Below, in pieces: positions 12,800 to 32,500 of a stretch of 64,000 nucleotides of DNA (position 1 is the stretch's first letter; each line of letters starts with the position of its first letter). The notes under the pieces are model-generated. The model saw nothing but the letters and a program-made list of their open reading frames with translations. It searched no databases and was not told the DNA's origin. The translations under genes and the position numbers were made by a program. This DNA comes from Cruorifilaria tuberocauda. Its lineage: Eukaryota; Nematoda; Chromadorea; Rhabditida; Onchocercidae. The stretch is taken from NCBI GenBank assembly GCA_013365365.1, contig JABVXU010000126.1, positions 62,001 through 126,000 on the forward strand, in the 5' to 3' direction.

Positions 12800-13629
12800 T
12801 CCTCATATAACACACTTAAAATTCAAAAATCTTGAATTTTTTCATGTTATCGAAATCAGTAAACCAAAAAATTTTGATAACCAAGTTAGGCTCCATATTT
12901 TATCTAAAGATGGGATTAATCCATTTCTAAAATTCGTTCAATTCTCAATATAAACAACGAAAATATTCCTATATCCAAATTAAAGTAAAATTTTTCATAT
13001 TTTTTAAATATTTCCACTTCAAATTCACGAAGTTCAAGGAATTTACTGATATCATTCTAATGCTCACTCATCACTCTACAATAATTTTAAGACTACATAT
13101 GCTTTCGAAAGAATTTATTTAGAAACAGTAGTATACACTAATGAATAACTGCATGCATCCGAAGGAATTTCAAACTTCTGATGATGCAGTGATAATACTT
13201 AGGTGATAAGAAATATCAAACCACGTACAAATACAATATTTTGTAAATAAAGTTCTACAAAATAATTTTCTCTTTATGTAATTCTTAAACGATAAATTAG
13301 ATTTTATGATTATATCGTTTAACTCTAAATTATAAACGATGTGCTATATATAGCGGTATAATTTTAGATGCTTATGAGTGTAAGCGATTATTCAAAAAAA
13401 AAAAAATTCTATCATAGTGACCGAATGAGAATAAATAGTCATTTCACATATCGAACAATTGAGTAACAGAAAATGCAGAAAATCGTCACCACCATTTGAC
13501 GACATTTGCTACAGTTGACCATGACCACTCGAACATCTTACATCGATTCAAGCAAATAGTAATTGCACCGATTTTACACCATTCTCCCCTCCTCTCTGTT
13601 TCTTTTTCGATATTATTGAGCAATCAATA

Positions 13630-13642
13630 TTTTATATAAAAG
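13630..13642. promoter_or_regulatory. TATA-like element
   Basis: TTTTATATAAAAG is near-palindromic, so its direction is unclear. It lies about 830 bases upstream of the mlt-10-like ATG, too far to be its core promoter unless there is a distant 5' UTR exon. In such AT-rich DNA it may be chance. Confidence 0.2.
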
Positions 13643-14358
13643 TGTGCCGTCTCAAAATTCCACTTTTCTCTTAACAACTTCATCGTCTCTTTCATCCTAA
13701 AACATTTTTTCCGCAACATTGTTACCTTTTGGTTTCATTAAATTAATTGTACGATTTTATAATGAAAACAAAGTGAGATGTATTGTACAAGGTGCTGCTA
13801 AATGGTTGATTGATTCGTGAGTTTGAAACTATATGAACCGATCTTTCAATAGTGTCTAATTTAAACAAGAAACGGTGTGAAATTCCCACCGAATGAACTG
13901 TATTTTATTTCGTAACAGTGTACAAGCAATGGCAAATTGACCAATAATTGCAAAATTTCTAGAAATCTAGATTTAGCGGATTTTGAAGGTAATAGAAATA
14001 AAGATGAACGATCTTACTACTAAACTCATTTCTCATTTTAAATGTTTCCAACCACAAATGAAATATTCAGCTTAAATACTTTTTTATCAACATGAATCTT
14101 TTTCAACTTTGATTTTTCCTAACTGCCTTAGAGATATTTCTTGTCCTTAATATGCGTTGATTCAAAAACAAATGAGAATAATTCAGGAATGGAAATGGTT
14201 ATTACTCGAACACCAGCAGATGCAATCAATACTTCAAAATAACTGTGATGAATGCAGTATCTGCCCGTAACAGATTTGCTGTTAGGTGTCAAAATTATCG
14301 AGTTAGCAATTCCAGTATCTTCATAGGTATAAGGAATATATATAAGGGACTCGGGGGC

Positions 14359-14379
14359 AAACTACGGTTAACGTAGTTT
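14359..14379. repeat. short perfect hairpin
   Basis: An 8-base perfect inverted repeat, AAACTACG and CGTAGTTT, with a 5-base GTTAA loop. It sits just after a G-run in an otherwise AT-rich spacer. Function unknown. Confidence 0.5.
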
Positions 14380-15014
14380 TGTAAACATCCGTAACAAATA
14401 AGAGAAAAATTGACGCGATACTTATACATTTTTATAGTCATTATCCTAATCCAACTTATAATGAGCATCACCTTTATTAGCTCTCTCTAATTCGCTTCCC
14501 GTATTGTTCAGTGAATCATCTTAAACTAGCATGCAATACTTTTGTTGTCTTCCATCTTTTCTTCATAAAACTTTAATGCATGTAAATTAGAAAACCAAAA
14601 AATTTTATGACAATTGTCGTTTACAGATGCAGAACACAACTTACATGATAATCAGGCAATACCCCAGAAAAAATTAGGGGCTTCCATTAATTGATCAAGA
14701 GAATATGTGGTTGACCTTCGAATTTCATAATGCCAGCTGCAAAGCACCTACAAAAAAAATTTAAAACCACATAGACGAAGAAAATATTCACTCTCATTTC
14801 GGCAACAAATTCATGTGTAGCTTTCAAATAACAAAAAAGAACAAGTGCCTATTTAACAAATTAGATAAAGGGAACAAATTAAACTCTTAAGCACTTCAAT
14901 TTTTTAAAGATGCGAACAAAACAATTGCGGATAGCATGAAGTGATTTGAAAATTTTTAATCAACATTAAGAGTAGAATAAATAATGGTAATGGGTACAGA
15001 AAATTAAAGAATCA

Positions 15015-15020
15015 TTTATT
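15015..15020 (-). promoter_or_regulatory. polyadenylation signal of cdc-48
   Basis: TTTATT on the plus strand reads AATAAA on the minus strand and begins 5 bases after the cdc-48 stop codon (15028-15026). It implies a very short 3' UTR. Confidence 0.5.
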
Positions 15021-15025
15021 CTATT

Positions 15026-20612
<5,587 letters not shown>

Positions 20613-22776
20613 TATTTAACGTACTGCTGTTATTTGGAACGATGCCTCACAAAATGAAAGCTCTTGAAAGAAATGATATATGATAACCAAATAAATCAGT
20701 ACATAAATTAATAAAATAATAAATCACAAAGTTAGACCAACGCATATAATCAATTCTTCATTGACCAACAAGATAGTATATTCACCGTAATTATATGCCG
20801 AAGTCCTCCGCTAATTTTTGTATTTACATAACTCCAAATGAAAATAAGATGAAAAAATATCCATAAGTTTTACAAATATATTATGCTAATTCTTCAACAT
20901 TGAACAACAAGAAACATTGTCATTTCTCATTTCTATTCGAGAAATATCTTAGTCAAGCCTCTGTGAAGGATTTCCTCCTCACTTAAAGTTAAATTAATTC
21001 TTTTCCTTTTCGGCCTAGACATGGAGATGTATTGTTAACGAACAACATAAGGAATTAGTTCACTATTCATCTTGAATTATTGATTAATAATATGCTGAAT
21101 CATGTGAAGTATGCACATTATAAGTGTTAGACTTGCACACGGCTTTCCCACATGCTGATTTTGTGCAATTGATCGACGAGATATGATGATAAACGACCGT
21201 TAAGGAAAGACTGTTATTAGGTTAAGACAATGGATTTCCGAGAATCAGTAAGAATCACGATACAACTCGCATTTGACAAGTGCTCTGCATTTCTACATCT
21301 TATTTCTTTAATGCTGCGGCATGTACAAAGGAAATTAATCACAGCCTCGAGGCTCGTTTAAGCTTAACTGTGCACTAGTTATCACACAAATATCATAAAT
21401 GTACTCTTCCTATTCTTCTATATACAAGTGCATTTAAACGCAAGGACCGTTCTTCGCCCTTATTTACAGCCAGACAAAATCTAACTATAAATAAATGTGA
21501 TTGAAGATTCTCGTTAAAATGGAAAAGAAAAGAAAATAAAACGTAAGTATTGTAGTTCTATCATAGAATATTCATCGAACTTGAGAGGAAAGCAAAGTAC
21601 AGACCGAAAAGAAATTCCATAACAATTACTTTGACCTCCATTAACTAAAAACAGAAGGACAGTAGATCCCGCGAGGTCACACCCTCGCAACACAAGTATC
21701 ATTCTCACCTACTTCCACCTTCCCCTACAACTCTTTAAATGTGCCTCCCTTCTAGAACTTTCTCGTAAAATTTAACGATGGATCGCATTAATTATATTCT
21801 ATACCGTAATGCAAATTTAAAGTCCCATAACGAGATCGAAAGGGCGTAATGCGCATGATGTAAATACGTGAATAATACAGTTGCTAAAAAGGTACACAAT
21901 AGTGTAATGAGGATGTTGTCTGCCACTATTAAACTGCTACCAATCTCAGGCAGAGAGAGGAGAAAAAGGTAAGATGGGATTCGATATACTCCAAATCATC
22001 CTACTAACGAATACTTCTTGACAGATTAGTGATCGCTGGATACTCGTCGATCGTTGCAGTCTTTTCACACTATTCAAACTGGACATAGGTAAGTAATTGC
22101 GGCAAAAGGAAACGTGCAGGAAGCGTTTTTACTGTGAAGGTTCTGTAAGGATTTTGGAATGGAAATGTTGGCATCTTTTACAGTGTTTCTCATTTCACTT
22201 CCTAAAAAGGAATAGAGATAATATTATTCCCTTCACTGATATCCGTGTAACTGATCTGCATTAAATCCAATTTACTACATATCTTTTTTTAATTCGAATG
22301 AATTCTGTTCCAAAGGAATTTTATTCAATAGTGGCCGTTAGCTGTTTCATATTTCATTTTGAAATGTTTCCCCGATCTTCATTATTCATTAACAAGGAAT
22401 ATAAATTTTATCTATCACTATAAATCATCCTAAAAATCATCTAATATCACTATAAATCATATAATGGTCATTTCTACTTCTCATAATAGTTATGCAAGCT
22501 TAACTTCACTTTTTTTTTAATTTTTTTTAGTTTCCAAACGTACTGGGTAGTGTGTCATGAAAGTAACTCAGCTAAACACGAATAATTCATATGAATCATA
22601 TTGAAAGTATCAAATGATAGTTGATTTTATCTTTATTTGACTAGACCATTGATGCAATTATATTTTTATCGATAGTTTATTCAGGCTACGGACGAATATT
22701 CGTAGATAATTTTTAACATTATGCGAGTAATAAATTTGTATCAGATAAGAGGGAAATTTGATAGATACAATCAATT
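20613..22776. other. intergenic, upstream of cdc-48
   Basis: About 2.2 kb between the cdc-48 start and the troponin T stop, both minus strand. It holds the troponin T 3' UTR (minus-strand AATAAA at 22681-22676) and the cdc-48 promoter. No coding exon could be supported. The distance argues against a shared operon. Confidence 0.5.
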
Positions 22777-25700
22777 TCATTTCGCTTTCACTGGTTTCTT
22801 GGCCTAAAATTTAATTAAGATAAGACGGATAAAGATTTGATAAATCTGTTTAAAAAAAAAGGAAATTTCTAATCTATTTTTACCGATTACATAGTATTAC
22901 TTTATTTTGACGATGATCCGTAATTTATTTTTGTAAAATTGATTTATGGACAGTTCATTGCCATCATACTGGTAAGAAATATTATCGATAACTAAAAATT
23001 TTCTAACCGTCGGTGGTGGTGCGGCAGCTTTACCGCCTGCTGCACTGGCTCCTTTCCGGCTGGTCTTCTCGGTATCTTTTGCTGGAACGCTTTTCGCTTT
23101 ATCTTCTGTAGCAACTTTTTCTTCGGTTGCTTCAGCTGCTTCAACTGGTGCTTTTTCTTCCTCTTCAACCTCATCAACATCAGGCAGATGGAGCGGTATT
23201 GGTTGAACTGGTGGTTTTGCAGCATCACCATCCGCTTTCACCTGTTCTACGTATTTAGGCGGTTCTAAATTTTTACGAATCTGTTCCAGCTCTTCGTTTT
23301 CACGTCGACCCCATTCTGGTGGCGGACGAGCTGTCCCGCGAGCAATTTTTGGCGGCTTCTTAATTACTGGCTGCAAAATATTACTTTAAGTAGATCATAT
23401 CATTTACAAAAATGAAGATTTTTAAGTCAGCATTTTTGGATAAATGCCGACTTACTTATAATATTTATCAGTGTGGTGTAGTGAATGAAGGAGTAAAATA
23501 ATAAAATAAAAGGCAAAAATATTCTCTGTGTGTGGTCGAAGTTGTGAACAATAATCTGATACAGTGAAAAACTCTAATACAAGTTTCATCGCAATAGCTT
23601 CATCACATAGAATATTAGCCAAGAATGCAAGCTTGTTGAAATCAAAAAAAAGAGGAGAGATGAAGTAAATTCTGGACGTATTTTAACGTGGTCCGCTAAA
23701 TAGTTCCTTCCCCTAATCTCGAGGTTATTTAATCCTATCAATTTTATATATTCTATATAAAATAGTTTTGCAGAAAATGCATACAAATGAAATTGTTAGA
23801 AAAAAAAATGAAGAAAATTAATTAATATTACTTTTTCGTAAAGATCTCGCCGATCACCATACGAGCGTCTATCAATTTGACGATCGAACTTTGATACGAC
23901 ATTGATCTTTGGCTAAAAAAAATTTTTTTAATGATTTGAACTGGGCGTAGCTATAATCCTTAAGTATGCAATGAAATCATTTATCTATTTGTCTATTAAA
24001 TCAACTGATAAATCAAACTCATAAAACTGATTTTTGATTAGTTCACTTCTCTATTAATTTGTACTTCATAATTAATTCATTACTTCATCTGATTACAGCT
24101 CTGAAAATCGACAAACCGGATGTATAGAGGCGGCTGCTTCTTCAGGATCCAAACCCTTTTGCAAAGCTTTATTGCGAGCAACTTGACGTTCACGCTCGTG
24201 CAATTCTTTTAGCTGAAATTTACTTACTTGAATAATCTTTCACTATATTTTACTGTGCTATTCATATTTTTTAAAGTTGAAAGCTTAGAAGTTGATTTGT
24301 AAACAAAATAACCTACGTCATATTCCTGACGCTCGTGTCTTTTCTCCAAATCATACTTTTCACCTTCCAGTTTTACGATACGTGAATGTAACTGTTTGAT
24401 TTTTTCCTTTAGATCATTTGGTAACAAATCGGCAACATTGGCTCCACGACGTTGAATTGCCTCCATAAATGATTGCTTTGCCGCTAACTTCCCTTCATCA
24501 CTTAGCTCTTGTTTTGCCTGATAAATTTTGTAAATTTTTGAATTATTTCACATTTGATTTACTACAAATTCGACTTTAAATTTCAATCCACAGAACTGAA
24601 GATACCCTTTGAAATGCAGTGATCTAATGGATTTTGCAAAAATAAACCGAAGCAGAAGCATTATTGAATCAATTCATATTATTTTCAGTTTGATTTCAAT
24701 TGATTCCATTTCAATTAATTCAATCATAAAAAAATAAAAATTCACAATAGGTTTCAACTGATCGCCTTTTTCTGATTTTTGAATCACGAAATTCTTTCCA
24801 CCAGCTGCTGTGCCAGCAGCAAACGAGCCGGCCATCAAATTCTGACGTTTCTTTCTTTCCTCCTCTCGTCGTTGCTTTTCTGCTTCAATGCGCGCTTTGC
24901 TTTCTTCCTTAAATTAAAAAAAAATTCATAAAGTATTTAATTCCACATGTACACAATAAATCACTCACTAGCTTAAGAGAAATAATCTTAGAAAATAAAT
25001 TTACTCGTTACATTATAATTTCATATGTAGTAATTAATACTAGTCGTAGATATTGGAATCGTTTGGGACTAAATAATATTTTGATAATTCCAATGACTAC
25101 GACTCAAAATACCATTTTATGGAAACCATAACGGTGCGATAATAGAGCTTTAGTATTATCGAGATGCTCAGAAAAATGGTACTTCCTCCTGACGTCGTTT
25201 TTCCTCATTTTGACGTTGCCTTTCCGCGAATTCACGTTCCTCTTGTTCACGTTGTTGTCTTCTTTGTTCTTGTTTTTCCTTCAATGCTCGTAACTCTTCT
25301 TCGATCTTTTCTTTCTCAATTCGTCGTCGCTCTTCGTAGTCTTGAATCTTAGCTGCTTCTTCCTCTTGATGCCTCTTTTTGGCAGCCTGAAATAAAAATA
25401 AATATATCTGTTCTATATTCATTATAAAGTACCAGTTTAATATGAATATCAAAATCTCGAGATTGTAAAACTTGGATCTTTAAACAAACTGGATGGATTC
25501 TAGATTTTCTCATCTTCGTCCAATGATAATTTTATGGATGATAAAATCAAAGTAGAGAGTTACAAGCATAGCCTTCTCAGCTTCCGTTTGTTCAGCCGGC
25601 GTTTCATCCTTTTCTTGATGTGGTGCACGTCTTAATCTGAAATATGTTTGCAAAATTAACTCCTTCTGTTATGCAGTCTTATGATTTATTGATTAATAAT

Positions 25701-26314
25701 TAAAGAGATAAATTATTATAAGACTTCCACGAAAGAAGCGCCCAATTTTAGTAAAGCTTTCTTAGGCTTTCTTTGAAACAAGTAAACTGAAATAAAAAAC
25801 TTATCATCTGATGATGCAGTCTACAAATAACCATCAATAATCATTTTGAAAATAGCTTAGGGTAGGATTAAGATGTAATTTATGTTTCCAGTTTTGATTT
25901 TTCTCTCTGATTTGGAAAGAAAGTTTATTCATTATATTTGAAAATGCATTACATACAACACTGCCATCAACTTTCAATCGGTTCGAAATTCAACTGCTTT
26001 AGAAATTCATAAATGGAAAGAAGCGGAAAAATTTTACTGCAACTTTTTTTCAAAATTTTTGAATTTCAACTTACTGAGGTGTAGTTTCAAGTTTTTCAGG
26101 ATGTGCTTCATCATCCGCACGAGCCGGTGCTTCTACTTCAGCCGCCGCTTCTTCCTCGTCTTCCTCTACCTCCTCGTCCTCCTCCTCCTCACTGCTGCAA
26201 TAATTTTTGGTACCATTTAATCAAAATTTGGAAAATGGAAATTAAATTTTTGATTTAGTAAATGTTTATATTATTACAGGAAAAAACTTACATCTCTTCT
26301 TCCTCTTCTGCCAT
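22777..26314 (-). CDS. troponin T, thin-filament tropomyosin-binding subunit
   Basis: Anchors the troponin complex to tropomyosin in body-wall muscle (C. elegans mup-2/tnt family). Ten exons join in phase to 449 aa: 26314-26292, 26194-26075, 25636-25564, 25386-25183, 24907-24746, 24517-24317, 24212-24117, 23912-23832, 23370-23008 and 22803-22777. The N-terminus is a Glu-rich acidic region (MAEEEEE). Next is [11 protein letters not shown], then a long Glu/Arg/Lys/Gln coiled coil (residues about 75-200) that binds tropomyosin. A second helical region ([22 protein letters not shown]) would contact troponin I and C. The tail is an invertebrate-type Ala/Pro/Glu/Lys-rich extension. The last exon (AKKPVKAK, stop 22779-22777) is chosen because donor ACG|GTTAG and acceptor TTTTAG are in phase; reading through exon 9 gives an alternative stop at 22897. 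Confidence 0.9.
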
Positions 26315-26655
26315 TTTCTATGCGCAGCCTTATTTTAGTAGATTGAGTAAGCTATAAAACAATACCAGAAGGATATTGCTATTAACTTAAATATCATACA
26401 CTAGTACTCAAAACAAAGTAAAATATTCAAATAGCAATGAAAAAAAGTGAAGTCTAAATTAATTTTAACGAAATTTGGATATTATCGGTAAGAATTATAA
26501 GCGTTTGATCTAACTAAAAAAGATATTAGCAGACGTGATCACTTTGAAATCGCCAACACTTGCTGCGAAAAATTAAGAATAATGAGAGTTGCTTGGCAAA
26601 GCTGAAGCTCTTAAGAACGGGAGTTTTTATTGGAGGGAAGCGGGGTGTCTGGTTC

Positions 26656-26710
26656 TATATATAAATATATCTGTATATATATATATACATAATGTGTGTG
26701 TGTGTGCGTG
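26656..26710. repeat. TA/TG microsatellite
   Basis: Alternating TA runs followed by a TG run, about 350 bases upstream of the troponin T start codon. Likely length-polymorphic. Confidence 0.7.
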
Positions 26711-28772
26711 ATTTTGAACTTCCGAGAAGAGTGCATTGCAGTCTGGAGGCACAAAACACAGCTGTTTCTTCTTCAGATAATTTCATCCTACTCAACAATC
26801 TGTCCGTCTATTCGTGCTGTTTGCATCACTGATATATTTCATGTTTATAGAGACTGAAATAAAGGGTGAAAGGATTGGTATTGTATGTGCGTGAGTGTGC
26901 TACAGGTGAGAAAACGAAGAGCAATAACAACCAGGAAGACGAGGATTTCTTTCCTTTCGAGCAACAGATCAGTATCTTTTCCTCTGTTTCAGCTATCAGC
27001 AAGAAAGAAACTGTTATTGTTTAACAGAAACTAGCATTCTCCACCCATTCAGTTGAGCTGAGAAACTAAAACTAACGCTACTACAATGAAGGCGGAGATA
27101 AACAGCTATCAGTATAAATCACTGATTATTTTACTTTTCTGCTACTTTTAACTTAAACTCGTTTACTACTGGTAGCCTATGAAGAAAAATGAATGAAGAC
27201 AATGTTATCATCATCATATCTTCAAAACATCATTGTAATCTTAATAAGGAAGGCAATCATTTTTACTATCAACTACCAATCCAATGTGAACATCACTTTA
27301 TTTAACTAGATATCGTTTTTCATTGACCCGAATGATTGGCTGAGAGATCGCAGACTCAGAAAATCTTCTACTCAATTCTATCTATACATCGTCGATGTGT
27401 GCGTTGTGCGCGTGTGTGTATGTGAATAGTGGATTCATGGCAGCTGTTCGCCTCAAGCTTTTGTTATTTCAACAAAATTACACTCCTTTGTTTGAAGAAG
27501 GGAAACGAAATGTTGTCTGAAAATTGGAGGGTAAGAGAAAAATGGCACTTTTTAATTTTTAATACTTGAAAATAGAAATATAAATGCACTACCTTTAAAA
27601 ATCTTTTGAGATTTTGATCTTTGGTGATACCTGAATGGAAAAGATTATCACTGCTTCTTTTAAATCCCCTATCACCAAGTTTGCTTTTAACCACTTATTT
27701 TATCATTTGATCGCTCTGAAGTCTCCTTTTCCTGCTAGTTATGAGCTTTTTTCCGATTCGAAAGAACTGTACTCTTTCCCTTCCCGATTAATTCGTTCCA
27801 TTCATCGTCCTACATTGAAGCATTAAATTTCATTTTAAGTTATAAAATGACTGCCATTATTATAATTTACAAGTTTCTTATTTTCTTAGCAGTTTCTTAT
27901 TTTCAGTGGTCCTTTGAAACTGATCACTGATCATGACTTCTAGTACTATCACTTGATTGCCTCCCTAGCAGGTGCATGTGATACTTTCATAAAAATATTT
28001 TTGGCAATGTCGCGATAAAATATCCAATACTTTTGTATTCCAATCCAATTAAATTGATGCTTCCAAATAGAATATCATGAATTTCAAGAATTCTGAATAT
28101 GTTTGGATTTGTGTCAGACAAAGATGAAATTGTTTTTTGTCGCGCTTTCATTGAATTTTTACATACGGAATGATTAGTCTTTTATTATGAGGACTCATTT
28201 ATTCAATACTTTTCAAGTGTCCTATTTGTCGAATTTTTAAAAATCCCGCAGAAGTTTAGATTGCAGTTCATTTCACTGGATTTCCAAGAATTCAAATTTC
28301 CAGTTGCGTTATGCTCTGGATAGCTGCTTTCAGTAGGAAGTACTCAGGTTAGAAACTTGGCTACCGCTTACGATAAATGTTTGCAGAAGTAGCAATGTCA
28401 TACATGTCATACCCAAACGAATTTTTTCTTGCCTAAATCACAACATTTTTGATTTCCTTTTCTTTTATTAACTTCATTGTCGGGAAAAACCGAAATAACT
28501 TTCTGATATGAAATATTTACTGATTACACTTTTAAAATATATTATTGTATTTGTGAAATCTATGTTATAGAATCTTTCGCAACAATTATTCCTTTTTTAC
28601 TGTTGCCTCTCTCTTCAAACGACTTGATCATTGTTAAATCATTGGTCATCGCCTGTACGACTATATGACTCACCTTGACTTTTTCTTTTCTGTGTGCATG
28701 ATATACCGTTCTATAGATTCTTTGTTCTTTGTTGTATAGTACAACGACGAGAGAATACAATATTAGTTACTG

Positions 28773-28962
28773 AAAAGAAGCACTCTATTTCCTAAAAAGA
28801 ACTCACTGTAGATCAATATGAAGTGGTTTCAGCTTGTGATCTGAAATTCCTAACTGACTCCTGTTCAAACTTCGAAACGGTTACTTCAATCATCAACAAT
28901 AAAAAGCACTCTCACTTATCCTAAAAAGAACTCACTATACATCAAAATGAAGTGGTTCCAGC
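28773..28962. repeat. direct repeat pair of about 60 bases
   Basis: Copy 1 is about 28773-28834 and copy 2 about 28903-28962. Both contain AGCACTCT, then TCCTAAAAAGAACTCACT, then ATCAA-ATGAAGTGGTT-CAGC. The two differ at only a few positions, pointing to a recent local duplication. Confidence 0.7.
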
Positions 28963-29594
28963 AATCAGAAAAAAATCTATGTTTGTCACACTATAACTGT
29001 CACTGATTTTATCACTATCATGCAACATTCAAAAACTTCTAGGACACTAATAGCTATGCAACTTTTTCCAAAGAACTGCATACATTTTATGCTGAAATGC
29101 ATCATATTTTACAAAAATTGATTTGAATCGAATTTCTAAAATTTTTAATTTAAAAGAGAATTCACTGCGTCATTTTTAGCTTAGGAAATTGGAAATTTAT
29201 CGTTAACTGATAACATCCTAATAATACCACTCAATTTCCTCCATTAATGCAGTAATTTTATATGATGGAATTTTTGTGTGAAATATTACCTATTACTATC
29301 ATTTTATGCCCGTGTTCTTGAACTATCATTGATAACTTCTTGGCTGCACATGTTCATCAAGAATTGTTGTTATGTATCGCTTACATTGTCTATCAAATAG
29401 TTAACTTTCAGGTTCACATTTATTTAGCTGTTACGACATTATTAATAATATGAAAAAATTTGGAAAGTAAAACTTGAGAGAATGTTTTATTTTTCCGGAA
29501 ATTATCGACAATGCTTTTTAGAACCTGACAAATATCCTTTCAATCATTTTAAGAGAGGAAAAATCTTCGAATCGAAGTGACGGAGATTATTCCC

Positions 29595-32500
29595 TCAATG
29601 ACTCAATGATCCAGTATCAGAATTTGTTTCACAGTTATATCGTTCTTGCTTTATTTTTGAGCATTCTTTCATCGGAAAATAAAAATGGCAAATGAGGGTT
29701 TTAGAAACCGAGTACAAAAAAAAGAATAGGCACAATGTAAGACTTGTTATTATACAAATTACGAGTAAGGTTAAAGGTATTACCACAAGCAAAACATCTA
29801 TGAGAAAGTATTGGAAAACATTTAGCTCAGAACCACCAACGTTGAAGTTGTCAAATGGACCATATTTTAAAACGAATTCAGTGTTTTTTATAACCCGCTC
29901 CCTAGCAGATACTGGCTTATACTTTATCATCCTCTTTAATTTCTGCGCACTTTTCCGATAGCTGAAAGAAAACATCAATAAATGTTTTAGAGAAATTTAG
30001 AGCATCAATATCATGTTGTTACTAATCGGTAAAGGTATATATTAGAAAAAGAAAAGACTTCCTGCCGAAAAGAGAATTAAAGCTAAAGGGCAGTTATATG
30101 CATTGATATGCAAATATTAACTTATTTACCTTTTTTCATTGATGATAGTTTTAAGTGCAGAAGATAAGCTAACTGCTGTAAGATTTTCCTTATTCAGAAG
30201 AAGTGCTACATTCCTATTCTCTGCTGCCTTGGAATTTCTAAACCCATCAGCCCACAATGGTATGCAAATGAGTGGTACTCCAGCACTGATACTTTCCATC
30301 AAACTATTTTGGCCGCAGTGTGATACGAAAGCCAAAAGATTACGATGATCTGTAACTTTTCATGAAGTAGTAATTGAATTATGGGGCAGTGAAACGATGA
30401 AAATTTCACTTGATATTGTTTGAAATAGTAATTTCTGCAATCGAGAAATCAAGCGGGTGCTCGTAATATTTTCATTGAGTGCGTCGGAAGACATATATTA
30501 CCACTTATTAAAAAAAAATTGTGAAAATTATTACTTTGAACAACTCATTTGTTAATCAAAAGAAATTTAATAAAAGGAACTTACTGAGAAGATCGTTCTG
30601 GGGTATCCATTTCCTTTTAATGACGTTGGGAAGATGTACATCTTTTTCTTCCTTTTCATATTTCCATATGAAAAGGACCTAAATAATCTCATTTTTCATT
30701 CAACAACTAATCTACTTATTACGTTTTTACTTTTTAGTAATGCACTTATATTTTGATGTTATCTTAGGGATATTTAAAAACTTACACTAAAACTCAATTC
30801 AAAGCCTCTCAATTTCAATAACACTATTGAAATGAGTAATTGCTTCAAGTTTCAGTTCTAAAATGAGTTAAATAAAAAGTACCTCAGGTAACTGCCGAAA
30901 AGCATCTTCAAATATCTGTTTCTTATCGCTATCCATCTCTTCGCTTTTAATCAGCGTTCCGAATGATATTAAGATGACGCCACGTTCAGAATGATCCATA
31001 AGTTGTTGGTAATCCTGAGTATACGTATATTCAGTTTGCATGATTATTTTTAATGTATAAGCCTGTGTCACATACCTTAGGAAGCTGTGAAATCTCCGGA
31101 ACAGCTATTCCACCAATGAATACAATTTTGCGACTGATAGGACGAGGAAATTCCAAAAATTCTTCGGTGTTGACAAAGACTAGCGAGCTTTCTTTCATTG
31201 CTTCCTCAATAAATTCACAGTATTGTTTGTTCCACCTTTCGTTTTCCATAAGATTCAACATCAGTATTAATTTTAAGATTCAACAAGCTTTCGTGAAATT
31301 CGAGCGTAATATTTTTATGCTATTTGCGGCACTATTCGAAGCACTAACACTCTGACCAGCAAATGAGATCTAACAAGTTTTTCAAAATCATTAAAAAAAA
31401 TGCGAGAAATATTTTCTTCAAGCCAGACAGTTCAAATCATCGTAATTTTAATAAGTAAATGATTAAGAAAAATATTTTGGGATCTGATATCATGGGCATC
31501 TTTCAAGATGTCATAAGATCACATAGTTTGTGTTTTCATTTATAGCTTAATTGCAGAAAGATAAAACACAGTATATAAGAACATACAATACAGTCGAATT
31601 TGTTGGGCAAATAGTTTTGGAGACTTTCAACTTCTGGTTCCCAAACAAGCTTTGTCAAACCATAAGTTATTATATATAGGATAACGTTTGTCAGTCTATC
31701 AAGATAATTCATTTTATCTGATTTGAAAGCAAAACCACCTGAAACGAAAAGTAAATCGACGGAAGTGCTGTTAAAATTTAACCTTGAAGATTACATTTAA
31801 ATTTCAATTCAAAATCATGCAGTATTCTCGACGCACTGCGCTTACTCAGAACATCGAAAAATGAAATGTACAAGGACAAACCGGGCACATAGCTCGGATT
31901 TGAGCTTACACCAAAGATATCGCTGCTTACTTCCATCAAATTAACTGCCCTTGCGCTTATATGATTGTTGAGACCGATTCGTTTGAAAATTGCATATCCG
32001 CAAAAATTGATATTTTCGGTGATACCCAAATCGTACTGTTCTGATTGTAGCAATCCAATTAGTTTTTCATCTTCCAGATACTCTAAACATTCATCTTCTT
32101 TTATTGAGCAGAGAAGGAAATGGAATGGGAATGAATTCAAATAAATTATTCTATCGAAATGATAAAATTGTGATAATTTAGAACTTACCTTGACATGCCC
32201 CTCTCTGTGCACTGGCCAAATTTTTGTAGAACTGCAAAATAAAGTCACTGGAAACAGGAAGAATCTCAAGTACATATATTTGTATTAAAATCTACTTGTT
32301 CATTTACGTCAAATGCATTATTTATTAAAGAAGCATAGAATTACATCACTACCACTCATTCTGAAGTCTCTGCTAACAATTAAACTAAAAACCCGATAGA
32401 CTTGCAGGATATCATCACCGTTCTTCTTCCATTTATTCTGCGAACGTTCTTTCGTCAAATATTGATTATTTGGAATTTTCTTCCGTATTATTTTTGCCAA

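Larger units (their letters stand above)
12800..15025. other. intergenic, upstream of the mlt-10-like gene
   Basis: About 2.2 kb with no supported exon. It should hold the promoter of the minus-strand moulting gene and the 3' end of cdc-48. Visible elements are a TATA-like TTTTATATAAAAG at about 13630 and a short hairpin at 14359-14379. Confidence 0.45.
26315..29594. other. intergenic, 5' region of troponin T
   Basis: About 3.3 kb with no supported coding exon. It contains TA/GT microsatellites near 26.66 and 27.40 kb, a piece of a diverged dispersed repeat at about 27.51 kb, and a 60-base direct repeat at 28.77 and 28.90 kb. The part next to 26315 should include the muscle promoter, perhaps with a non-coding first exon. 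Confidence 0.45.

Noticed and set aside
31290..31370. Open stretch starting ISFAGQSVS in a UGT intron
   Set aside because: It is in no phase with both neighbours, ends in a stop, and the conserved flanking exons join without it.
31783..31881. C-terminal extension of UGT exon 4
   Set aside because: Donor CCCG|GTTTGT at 31882 gives the family motif PSYVPG joined to the next conserved exon; the extra residues are intron read-through.
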